A stretch of 5,176 nucleotides of DNA. Origin: Nitrososphaeraceae archaeon (lineage in GTDB: Archaea; Thermoproteota; Nitrososphaeria; Nitrososphaerales; Nitrososphaeraceae). Below are positions 1 to 5,094 of the stretch, piece after piece (within the stretch, counting starts at the first letter, position 1; the number at the start of each line of letters is the position of its first letter). The stretch lies in the NCBI GenBank assembly GCA_030038695.1, contig JASHSN010000238.1, positions 1-5,176 of the forward strand, read 5' to 3'. A program made the translations under genes and the position numbers. Below the pieces are notes generated by a model. It ran no database searches and had not been told where the DNA came from. It saw nothing but the letters and a program-made list of their open reading frames with translations.

Positions 1-426
1 AATATTCTTGAGGCGGCTAGGTTGTCGGGCACTGGCCTTAATACTCAACACTGGCGATTTATCCAAGTGGACAGCAAACAGAATCTCAAGACGTTGGCAG
101 AAGATAGTACAAGCGGAAGCTGGGTTAGAGGTGCCAATTTTGCAATCATAGTATTGACAAATCCAGAGTATAGTTTCCACTTAATTGATGCAGGAAGAGT
201 AGCACAGAATATGCAGTTGGCTGCATGGAATCACAAGGTAGGTTCAGGACTATTCACAGGAATAAGAGAAGAAAAACTTCGAAGCCACTTTGAAATACCA
301 GATGAATTGAGTCCAACGATCATAGTAGGCTTTGGATATCATGCAAGGAAGTTGACAGGTAAGAGAAAGAACCGGATGCCGCTCGAAAAGTTAGTTTACT
401 ATGAAAAATATGGTAGCTCAGAGTGA
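1..426 (+). CDS. Nitroreductase family protein, 5' end outside window
   Basis: This is the C-terminal 141 residues of an FMN-dependent nitroreductase-family oxidoreductase, a soluble homodimeric flavoprotein that uses NAD(P)H to reduce nitro compounds, quinones or other acceptors. The frame is open from base 1, and its first residues (ILEAARLSGTGLN, then TQHWRFIQV) match the family's early FMN-binding block, usually written as A..APS..N.QPW.F. A TTG at base 22 is therefore internal, and about 20-40 N-terminal residues lie upstream. Later family blocks are visible: the helix around DAGRVAQNMQLAAWNHKVGS, the segment LFTGIREEKLRSHFEIPDEL, the strand TIIVGFGYHA, and the C-terminal RMPLEKLVYYEKYG, which resembles the common 'kR.pLeelv...' ending. 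The stop is TGA at 424-426. The usual SG.NSQPW motif is written SGTGLNTQHW here, a tolerable variation. The physiological substrate cannot be read from the sequence. No downstream gene is coupled to it. Confidence 0.88.
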   Translation, partial: NILEAARLSGTGLNTQHWRFIQVDSKQNLKTLAEDSTSGSWVRGANFAIIVLTNPEYSFHLIDAGRVAQNMQLAAWNHKVGSGLFTGIREEKLRSHFEIPDELSPTIIVGFGYHARKLTGKRKNRMPLEKLVYYEKYGSSE

Positions 427-740
427 CAAATTTAGTTTGCAGTGGAGATGAAAGAGAACCTTGTTTCAGGATCGAATCTTAAATGGCAGAAATTGACGTG
501 TTTGGTAGCGTTTTGAATTTTGGTGTAACTTGAGCAAATGTGTCGGATTATTGATGCTGTATGTATTGTAACAAGCCATCACATAGATAGCATATCTACG
601 CTATTTGTTATTGGTTCTCGTCTTGGTTATTCAGTACATCTTTGAACCAGAGTAGACTATCAAATGTTCATATTCCGTGGTATGTCTACAATAATTTCGT
701 CTGTGTTTTTTCGTTCGCCCGTGTGAGAACCGCTGTATCA
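427..740. other. Non-coding gap between nitroreductase and RDD gene
   Basis: About 315 bases with stops in all frames and no protein-like segment that I recognise. Short T-runs at 511-514, 518-521 and 706-711 could act as archaeal T-tract terminators, but none directly follows the nitroreductase stop. A five-base-pair inverted repeat (TAGAT/ATCTA, five-base loop) lies near 586-600. No tRNA or C/D-box RNA was found. Confidence 0.5.
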
Positions 741-753
741 ACAATTTTATTGT
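741..753 (+). promoter_or_regulatory. Putative TATA box of the RDD gene, inside a small palindrome
   Basis: The sequence ACAATTTTATTGT is a perfect inverted repeat (ACAAT / ATTGT around TTT). Its AT-rich centre at about 747 is 27 nt before the ATG at 774. That spacing fits an archaeal TATA box driving a leaderless mRNA whose first base is the start codon. No Shine-Dalgarno sequence is visible before this ATG, which agrees with leaderless translation. The symmetry could also serve a regulator. Confidence 0.45.
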
Positions 754-773
754 ATCGCTAACTTCAAAGTACC

Positions 774-1289
774 ATGGAAGTTCCCCCGGAAACCGGAGTT
801 TCTGAACCAATCGAGCTAAACCTAGCCAAATGGAGCGATAGATTCATTGCGTGGTTGATAGATTTTATAATAGTTACAGTCGCCATCGAAATAATTTTCT
901 ATGCAGCAACTTTTCCATTATGGTTTGACAGCAATCCAACGCGATGGTTCACTGACGGTGCGACAAGTGTAGGATATATTACTCGCAGCTTGATATTTCT
1001 AGCATATTGGACTTACTTTGAATCGACCAGCGGTCAATCGATAGGTAAGAAGATTGTACAAATAAAAACAGTAGGTATTTCTGGAGAGGCTTTATCTATT
1101 TTAGATGCACTAATAGAAAGCTTTGGAAAATCGTTTTTACTTCCACTGGATGTGATTCTTGGGTGGATATTTACGAATGAAAAAAGGCAGAGAATATCTA
1201 ATAGAGCTAGTAACAGCATCATTATAAAATTAAAATCTCACACAGAAGCTTTAAAGAGTAACAATCAAGTTCACTATACAAAAGATTAA
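774..1289 (+). CDS. RDD family integral membrane protein
   Basis: A 171-residue polytopic membrane protein of the RDD family, whose members are mostly of unknown function; a few are linked to ion or small-solute transport and stress. The hallmark start of helix 1 is present: D22-R23-F24-I25-A26-W27-L28-I29-D30, giving the conserved Arg and first Asp. Hydrophobic segments lie at about residues 23-47, 68-82 and 120-133. After the second comes the typical G87-Q88-S89-I90-G91-K92-K93 motif followed by a VxISGE turn. D126 lies in the third segment. The C-terminal block R138-Q139-R140-I141-S142-N143-R144 corresponds to the usual 'rqrl.Dr.a.T.vv' ending, but has Asn143 where Asp is usual and Ser148 where Thr is usual. 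About 20 hydrophilic residues follow the last block. The ATG start is supported by the TATA-like element 27 nt upstream. The gene stands alone, and the next gene converges on it. Confidence 0.87.
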   Translation: MEVPPETGVSEPIELNLAKWSDRFIAWLIDFIIVTVAIEIIFYAATFPLWFDSNPTRWFTDGATSVGYITRSLIFLAYWTYFESTSGQSIGKKIVQIKTVGISGEALSILDALIESFGKSFLLPLDVILGWIFTNEKRQRISNRASNSIIIKLKSHTEALKSNNQVHYTKD

Positions 1290-1638
1290 TGCATATAGCA
1301 GATCCAGAAATTGCCGTGGTTATGATTCGAACGATTCCTTCCATCTCTTAATCTCTGTGAGCGGGTACAATGTTATTAAGGAAAAAATCAGAGCATTCGA
1401 GATCTTCTAGATTTCTGAATTCTTTTTTAACAAAGGTAATCTATAATATCCACGACAAAAATAAGAGTAATGAGCATTCACTCAATGCTGTATTTATCAC
1501 AACAAGATAAAAATATCTCTGCGTTCCCTTATTTGATCGTACTTTTTAAGCAATGCCTGTCATTCGATCACCTGATGAAATTTTTAGTCACATTTGTATT
1601 ACAGGTATAATTACTAACTGCCTCCAACGGTAGTTCAC
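1290..1638. other. Convergent intergenic region
   Basis: About 350 bases between two genes whose 3' ends face each other. No supported gene is present. A 20-codon frame begins with an ATG that overlaps the RDD stop (TAATG at 1287-1291), but it is too short to call. A TTCGAA motif near 1326-1332 recalls a tRNA T-loop, but the flanking bases do not pair. T-rich and A-rich runs on the two strands could end the two transcripts. Confidence 0.5.
1423..1428 (+). terminator. Possible T-tract terminator for the RDD transcript
   Basis: Archaeal RNA polymerase commonly stops at runs of five or more T. This T6 run is the first such run on the plus strand after the RDD stop, about 134 nt downstream. No clear stem precedes it. 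On the minus strand a T5 run (A5 at 1509-1513 on the plus strand) could serve the glycosyltransferase. Both are weak calls made on composition alone. Confidence 0.25.
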
Positions 1639-2625
1639 TTATAGTTTAGACCATTCAGATTTAATATTGATATGTCTATTTATTAACTTCTTTGCATTTT
1701 GAACAATTTTTATTGTATCTGGGTCTTTTCTTATTAAATCTGCTAACTCTTTTTCATTTTCAATCGCAAAACAGTTATAGCCTTCTTTGAAATCGCGATA
1801 TTTCGGGTTTACATTTTCAATCCATTTCCTATGCAAGACTAAAGCACAATCGTTATGGATTGCTTCTAGGAATGTATATTGGGTTCCACCACCATCCTGT
1901 TTTAGTATGGACAAATCTACAACGAACTTAACTCCAGCGAGTAGATTCGAAATTGCTGAGAAGGATTTGTCAAATATTCCACAATAATATTTGTTGAAAT
2001 CTCCATTGTATCCCCCAAGAAATAAATGTACGTACATCCTGCTTGCAGATCCGTATAATTTAATTAGGTCTTCTCGTCTCCTCAGCAAATTATTTGCCTT
2101 TATTATGATATCGGTGTTCTTTTCAAAAGAAATCCTAGAAATGGATACTGCTCCTTTCTTCCGTTTATGATTTTTTGACTCAACAGAATATGGATAAAAT
2201 GGATGGTACAGAAAAAGTGAATCAAGACCGTATTTGGTGTTTAAGTATTCTGCTACTGTCTTCCTTATTGTTACCAGGTTCCATTTATTTTTGATAAACG
2301 GTACAACGTTTTCGCTTAAGTCACGGTGATCATGAATCACCATGATGTTTTTGCTATCGCTCTCATCGTTTAATCTACTTATTACTGGTAAATAACTCTC
2401 CTTGAATATTGTTATAAAAAAAGGACGGTCAGTACACCTTAACACATCATTCATAGATATATTCTGATAATGCAACCCGTATCCAAACTGACGTATTTTT
2501 GTCTCAGATCTTTTTCCTATTCGCTCGATAATATTTCCTGATTTTAAACAATGGAGTAGATGGGCAGTGAAGGTAGTTGCTCCTCCATAAAAATATTTGT
2601 GAAGGTAAAGAAATTGAATTTTTGG
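1639..2625 (-). CDS. GT-B fold glycosyltransferase (group 1/GT4-like), start codon disrupted or non-standard
   Basis: A glycosyltransferase expected to move a sugar from a nucleotide-sugar donor to a surface glycan, lipid or protein acceptor in the cytoplasm. The first standard start is TTG at 2475, giving 278 residues (numbering used here). The C-terminal donor-binding half is clear: SISRISFEKNTDIIIKAN (111-128), a strand at 182-188, and D194-GGGTQYTFLEAI, whose E204 occupies the usual GT4 acidic position, then a strand at 211-214. The N-terminal half contains IMVIHDHRDLSE (44-55). The frame stays open for 50 more codons upstream, to 2625, and encodes KIQFLYLHKYFYGGATTF, which looks like the first strand and glycine-rich loop of a GT-B domain, so 2475 is too short a start. 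That extension has no ATG, GTG or TTG; it ends at TAA (2628-2626), directly preceded by GTG (2631-2629) at the leaderless position. It may be a recent pseudogene, a rare ATT start, or a sequence error. The donor and acceptor are unknown. Confidence 0.85.
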   Translation of the reverse strand, partial: PKIQFLYLHKYFYGGATTFTAHLLHCLKSGNIIERIGKRSETKIRQFGYGLHYQNISMNDVLRCTDRPFFITIFKESYLPVISRLNDESDSKNIMVIHDHRDLSENVVPFIKNKWNLVTIRKTVAEYLNTKYGLDSLFLYHPFYPYSVESKNHKRKKGAVSISRISFEKNTDIIIKANNLLRRREDLIKLYGSASRMYVHLFLGGYNGDFNKYYCGIFDKSFSAISNLLAGVKFVVDLSILKQDGGGTQYTFLEAIHNDCALVLHRKWIENVNPKYRDFKEGYNCFAIENEKELADLIRKDPDTIKIVQNAKKLINRHINIKSEWSKL

Positions 2626-2654
2626 TTACACTAGACTATTTCTTTTTGTTACTA

Positions 2655-2662
2655 ATTTATAA
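2655..2662 (-). promoter_or_regulatory. TATA box of the glycosyltransferase gene
   Basis: On the minus strand the sequence reads TTATAAAT, a good archaeal TATA box. Its centre is about 27 nt before the GTG at 2631-2629, so a leaderless transcript would begin at or next to that GTG. This spacing supports the idea that translation originally began there, before the TAA that now follows it. Confidence 0.6.
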
Positions 2663-2670
2663 GTTTTGCA

Positions 2671-2886
2671 AAGCACTCTTTCACCCCGATCCCGCCACAA
2701 TGTTACCGCAATATCAGTGAACAAGCCGCAAGTCTCGCAAGGGACGATGTGGGCTGGGAGAATGGAGCCACATTTACGTGTAGTGTCAAGACAAGTGAAG
2801 AGAAACTCAGTATCATGATGGGAATAAATTGGGAAATGATATGGAAAAACATCGGAATTCCGTTAGATGGGCAAGAATGCATGTAG
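2671..2886 (+). pseudogene. Possible gene remnant, unidentified
   Basis: A plus-strand frame without a start codon at its head (open since 2656) encodes about 71 codons up to TAG at 2884-2886. Its later part, including segments such as DDVGWENGATFTCSVKT and MMGINWEMIWKNIGIPLDGQ, is rich in charged residues and tryptophan and reads like a real soluble protein. The same frame continues past the TAG for 40 codons to another TAG (3007-3009), then 28 more to TAA (3094-3096). I do not recognise the family. The opposite strand is also open over much of the stretch, so the coding strand is not certain. Confidence 0.25.
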
Positions 2887-3172
2887 GAAGAATTGGAGGT
2901 ATCGATCACTAAAAACTTGCATATTTGTAAAATAATTTCATTTACCCTACCTTCGCCACCAACACCAGTTATTCTCATATTTGTAGCATCGGAAAAGATA
3001 TATGAGTAGGTTACCCGTCTGACTAGTGTTACCACAGAAAAGGATAATGATGATCGCAGTTGTGTATCCGGATATGAGTTTTCTATATTTAGCTAATGAG
3101 ATTCGTTAAATAATCAATCCAAAACGGCTTTAGTTTACTCCATCAAGTCAGTCTAAAATATAATCTAATTAG

Positions 3173-3382
3173 AAAAATTTGATAGAGAAACAAACCTGTC
3201 TAGAATGTGCCAAAAATCCTATGGACTCCTCAAATGTCTGGTCTGTTAAAAATGTTCCAAAGGGAGATGGTTTACGGATGGAGATGCAATCAATCTCTTG
3301 GTTTTGACATGTACAGAATTCCGAAAAGATCATCGTTTGGAACAATGTCACCAGGATCATTAGACTTTTATTGAAAAGGTGA
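3173..3382 (+). pseudogene. Possible gene remnant with one in-frame TGA, unidentified
   Basis: A plus-strand frame opens after TAG at 3170-3172 and encodes 44 codons (with a CLEC motif, then NPMDSSNVWSVKNVPKGDG) to TGA at 3305-3307. It resumes with HVQNSEKIIVWNNVTRIIRL to TGA at 3380-3382. Both halves have an ordinary protein composition, and the part after the stop looks like a direct continuation. It has no good start codon or promoter and no family I can name. A 63-codon minus-strand frame overlaps it. This is a weak call based on appearance alone. Confidence 0.18.
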
Positions 3383-3495
3383 ATGTATTTCGGGAGTACA
3401 CCTACATGCCTGGTGGTTCGGAAACGTCACTAATATGAAGAACAATACCTCAAATGGAATAGCAAAGATTCCGATGCACATGAATAGCTTCAAAG

Positions 3496-3576
3496 GCAGT
3501 TGACAATAAAAGGAGATATTACGTTACAATATATCCAGAAGATGCGTATATTCTAATACTTGATGTAGAAAGGAGC
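3496..3576 (+). pseudogene. Possible gene 3'-end remnant, unidentified
   Basis: A 27-codon plus-strand segment encodes KAVDNKRRYYVTIYPEDAY followed by ILILDVERS, then TGA at 3577-3579. It reads like two beta strands joined by an acidic turn at the end of a small domain. The same frame, after three further stops, reads IINVVRAGHAVQQMFYNSQ and VAVRLDVVH at about 3630-3725, also protein-like. I could not assign a family, and no start codon is present. Confidence 0.15.
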
Positions 3577-3870
3577 TGACGACGGATCGATTTCGTTCAA
3601 TGAGCATCAGGGACAAGATAGCGAGGTTTGATTCCCATAATCAATGTCGTCCGAGCAGGACATGCGGTACAGCAAATGTTCTACAATTCTCAATCGGTGG
3701 CAGTGCGGCTAGATGTGGTTCACTGAATTATCAAAAAAATCGATTACATCCTCCAAGTGCGGTCAGCAATAGAGGTATCGAATAGTCATAATGGGATGCG
3801 AAATAACTGCCTCATCAGAAAATTAAGAAACGACTGATCATAGCAAAAGGTGAAAATATCTAGATTTCAG

Positions 3871-3882
3871 TATATATTTTTA
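3871..3882 (+). promoter_or_regulatory. Putative TATA box of the small ORF at 3901
   Basis: The sequence TATATATTTTTA is a strong AT-rich match to an archaeal TATA box. Its main element (3871-3878) is centred about 26-27 nt before the ATG at 3901. This matches the spacing at the RDD and glycosyltransferase genes. Confidence 0.45.
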
Positions 3883-3900
3883 TTAATTTCTCAACGAGCG

Positions 3901-4059
3901 ATGAAAATTTTGTCAAATTACTTATATATCAGCAATTTAACAACGCGGTCTTTTCTGACTGTGCTTGCAATTTTCTGTACGGACAACAAGCATCTATATT
4001 ACAACAACGTTTTCAGCCCTACTAGTCCAGAAGATGGTCTGATGAATGTATATACGTAA
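3901..4059 (+). CDS. Hypothetical small protein, possibly membrane-anchored or secreted
   Basis: A 52-residue frame, MKILSNYLYISNL... to ...EDGLMNVYT, ending at TAA 4057-4059. I do not recognise it. Residues 1-6 carry the only early positive charge, and a moderately hydrophobic stretch covers about residues 17-26 (RSFLTVLAIFC), followed by a polar tail; this could be a weak signal or anchor segment. The frame extends upstream to a GTG at 3850, giving 69 residues, but I prefer the ATG at 3901 because the TATA-like element at 3871-3882 would lie inside the longer frame and is placed correctly for a leaderless start at 3901. No Shine-Dalgarno sequence is present. It lies about 100 nt before the DtxR-type gene on the same strand, with a candidate operator between them, so it is probably transcribed separately. 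Against it: the length is only slightly above chance for AT-rich DNA. Confidence 0.33.
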   Translation: MKILSNYLYISNLTTRSFLTVLAIFCTDNKHLYYNNVFSPTSPEDGLMNVYT

Positions 4060-4101
4060 TAATTAAGTGTATTACTCAACCTGTTGTGTTTTAGTATCAG
4101 A

Positions 4102-4116
4102 TATCAAAAAGTGATA
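4102..4116. promoter_or_regulatory. Candidate operator: TATCA-N5-TGATA palindrome
   Basis: A perfect five-base inverted repeat, TATCA (4102-4106) and TGATA (4112-4116), spaced by AAAAG, lies 46 nt before the TTG start of the repressor. A further TATCA copy is at 4095-4099. DtxR-family proteins bind interrupted palindromes and often control themselves, so autoregulation is plausible. The site does not match the classical DtxR box. Confidence 0.33.
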
Positions 4117-4133
4117 AAGTAACGTTAAAGTAA
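4116..4133 (+). promoter_or_regulatory. Helically phased AAAGTAA direct repeats near the repressor promoter
   Basis: AAAGTAA occurs at 4116-4122 and 4127-4133, exactly 11 bp apart, which places both on the same face of the helix; the palindrome TAACGTTA (4120-4127) lies between and overlaps them. The segment may include the promoter elements (BRE/TATA-like) of the repressor gene or a tandem binding site. The AT-rich TCAATATC at about 4134-4141 is another TATA candidate, near the leaderless distance from TTG 4163. Confidence 0.28.
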
Positions 4134-4162
4134 TCAATATCGACTACTAATAATACGTACCT

Positions 4163-4660
4163 TTGTCGGCTATTAAGACAACAAAAAAAACACATAATAA
4201 AAAAAATAGTGAAAGGGAGGAGTTTGAAGAGCTTTACATAGGGACAGCTGAATCAGAACATATAGAGATGTATTTGAAAGCAATATGGCATCTTCGTGAA
4301 AGAGATGAAAAACCCAAGGTGAGTTCCATAGCCAAACTACTCAATATTAGACAACCATCTGTTGTAGAAATGCTAGGCAAGCTTAACGAAGCTAACTTGG
4401 TACAATATGAAAAAGGTAGCATAGTAGAGCTGAAAGCACAAGGCGAAAGGGTTGGAAAACAGATGATTCGTAACACCAGATTACTCGAGGTATTGATGAA
4501 AGATGCACTCAAAATAGAGATTGATGAGGAAATGGCATGCGGCATAGAACATCATATGAAAAAAATATTTACTGATGCTTTGTGCACTTTACTTAGACAT
4601 CCTAGAAAATGTCCTCACGGATATGTCATCCCTATGGGAAAGTGCTGCAAAAATCAGTAG
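4163..4660 (+). CDS. DtxR/MntR-family metal-dependent transcriptional repressor
   Basis: A 165-residue cytoplasmic DNA-binding protein of the DtxR/IdeR/MntR family, which represses metal uptake or storage genes when bound to Fe(II) or Mn(II). After a lysine-rich arm (5-14), the winged helix covers about 30-95: HIEMYLKAIWHL, then the helix-turn-helix VSSIAKLLNIRQPSVVEMLGKL (53-74) and a wing around 82-92. The dimerisation and metal domain covers about 96-157, with RLLE (106-109), CGIEHH (126-131) and the family's P-x-x-CPHG-x-x-IP signature (147-157). Against DtxR, the primary site (Met10, Cys102, Glu105, His106) is kept as M36, C126, E129 and H130. In the ancillary site, His79 is T105 and His98 appears to be E122. 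It lacks the SH3/FeoA domain, as do short family members, and ends in GKCCKN. TTG 4163 is preferred because TAA (4151-4153) lies just upstream in frame, and the first in-frame ATG (M36) would cut into the first helix. No Shine-Dalgarno sequence is visible. Confidence 0.93.
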   Translation: MSAIKTTKKTHNKKNSEREEFEELYIGTAESEHIEMYLKAIWHLRERDEKPKVSSIAKLLNIRQPSVVEMLGKLNEANLVQYEKGSIVELKAQGERVGKQMIRNTRLLEVLMKDALKIEIDEEMACGIEHHMKKIFTDALCTLLRHPRKCPHGYVIPMGKCCKNQ

Positions 4661-4754
4661 CAAAAAGAGATATGTAAGACTAAATATATGATAGACTATG
4701 TATTGTCTAAATTACTAAATAGAAGTGCAAGCGGGATATGTACCACTATCATAA

Positions 4755-5000
4755 TTCCGAACCGCCATTACGACACCATATTTTTGTTGGTATGACCTGT
4801 GGGATATTGTCGCACAAATGCTCAAAGATGTAATTGATTTACGTCTTCCTCTAACAAATTTAACTAGATATCTTATCAGATAACCAACTAGAAAGACGTT
4901 ATTTGGCCTGTTCCTCTGGGCGGCGGATTCTCTTCTCCGTTCCTCTGGGCTGTTTAGAAAATTCATGTCTTATGTCAACCCACACCTATCAATTCAGTAA
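4755..5000 (+). pseudogene. Possible gene remnant with one in-frame TAA, unidentified
   Basis: One plus-strand frame stays open for 81 codons except for a single TAA at 4881-4883. Before it reads DLWDIVAQMLKDVIDLRLPL followed by TNLTRYLIR; after it reads PTRKTLFGLFLWAADSLL, then RSSGLFRKFMSYVNP, ending at TAA 4998-5000. The composition suits amphipathic helices and the break is a single codon, so a decayed gene is conceivable. No start codon or family is evident, and the minus strand is also open here, so this is tentative. Confidence 0.2.
4910..4950. repeat. 12-bp direct repeat GTTCCTCTGGGC
   Basis: Two exact copies, at 4910-4921 and 4939-4950, are 29 bp apart in a locally GC-richer patch. 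This could be a slippage product, a protein-binding pair or a relic of a rearrangement. There is no third copy nearby. Confidence 0.6.
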
Positions 5001-5010
5001 CGACTTAAGT

Positions 5011-5027
5011 GTTTAAATGTTTAAATA
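5011..5027 (+). promoter_or_regulatory. Tandem GTTTAAAT repeat with TATA box of the SRPBCC gene
   Basis: GTTTAAAT occurs twice head to tail (5011-5018 and 5019-5026). The second copy yields TTTAAATA (5020-5027), a good archaeal TATA box that predicts a transcription start near 5050. That would give a leader of about 45 nt before the proposed start of the SRPBCC gene, enough to hold the ribosome binding site at 5081. Confidence 0.45.
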
Positions 5028-5080
5028 CTACTTTTCGTTTTACTACTCTTTAATCTCAACAGAAGAAAGGAAGGGACGGC

Positions 5081-5086
5081 AAGGAG
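5081..5086 (+). promoter_or_regulatory. Shine-Dalgarno-like AAGGAG before the SRPBCC frame
   Basis: AAGGAG is complementary to the 3' end of archaeal 16S rRNA and lies 8 nt before the codon ATA at 5095, where homologues would be expected to start (M-E-I-K-K). It points to 5095 as the initiation site even though the codon is ATA and not ATG. Confidence 0.4.
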
Positions 5087-5094
5087 AAGACACG

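Larger units (their letters stand above)
2664..3900. other. Long stretch without an intact gene
   Basis: About 1.2 kb with no frame longer than about 110 codons and no recognised domain. Minus-strand open frames at 2703-3035 (110 codons) and 3169-3360 (63 codons), and a plus-strand frame at 3600-3785, do not read like known proteins. In contrast, several plus-strand segments read like protein with charged, aromatic and aliphatic residues in ordinary proportions, but are broken by stops; the best are listed separately as possible remnants. I see no transposase, tRNA, rRNA, CRISPR array or long inverted repeat here. Confidence 0.4.
4661..5010. other. Gap downstream of the repressor
   Basis: About 350 bases with no intact gene. 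A weak hairpin (TAGAC 4692-4696 / GTCTA 4705-4709, eight-base loop) follows the repressor stop by about 30 nt and might mark the transcript end. The segment from about 4755 to 5000 looks like possible former coding sequence and is listed separately. An 83-codon minus-strand frame (4715-4966) is not supported by any recognisable motif. Confidence 0.4.

Noticed and set aside
451..731. Scattered GGTTC / GAGAACC inverted motifs
   Set aside because: They are short, widely spaced and of unequal length, with no consistent arrangement.
1317..1342. TTCGAA motif resembling a tRNA T-loop
   Set aside because: The bases on either side do not form a T-stem on either strand, and no acceptor, D or anticodon arms were found.
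1289..1351. 20-codon frame (MHIADPEIAVVMIRTIPSIS) whose ATG overlaps the RDD stop as TAATG
   Set aside because: The overlap suggests translational coupling, but the frame is too short and has no supporting motif; chance is likely.
2703..3035. 110-codon minus-strand frame
   Set aside because: The plus strand reads more like protein over its C-terminal half, and there is no recognised domain; the glycine-rich GVGGEG stretch recalls nucleotide-binding loops but lacks the rest of such a domain.
3047..3053. ATGATGA, matching an archaeal C box (RUGAUGA)
   Set aside because: No CUGA D box lies within the following 70 bases, so a C/D guide RNA is not supported.
3615..3645. GGTTTGATTCCC, similar to a tRNA T-arm
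   Set aside because: Only two of five stem pairs form and the conserved C of the loop is T; no other tRNA arms are nearby.
3600..3785. 61-codon plus-strand frame starting at ATG 3600
   Set aside because: The composition is Ser/Arg/Cys-rich and unlike a folded protein; another frame of the same DNA reads better, and no TATA element or ribosome site is placed for it.
4234..4545. 103-codon frame antisense to the DtxR-type gene
   Set aside because: It is Ser/Leu-rich, as expected opposite a Lys/Glu-rich gene, and is explained entirely by the repressor on the plus strand.
4715..4966. 83-codon minus-strand frame
   Set aside because: It has no domain, promoter or ribosome site; its first third is dominated by Arg/Glu/Asn and looks like an antisense reading.
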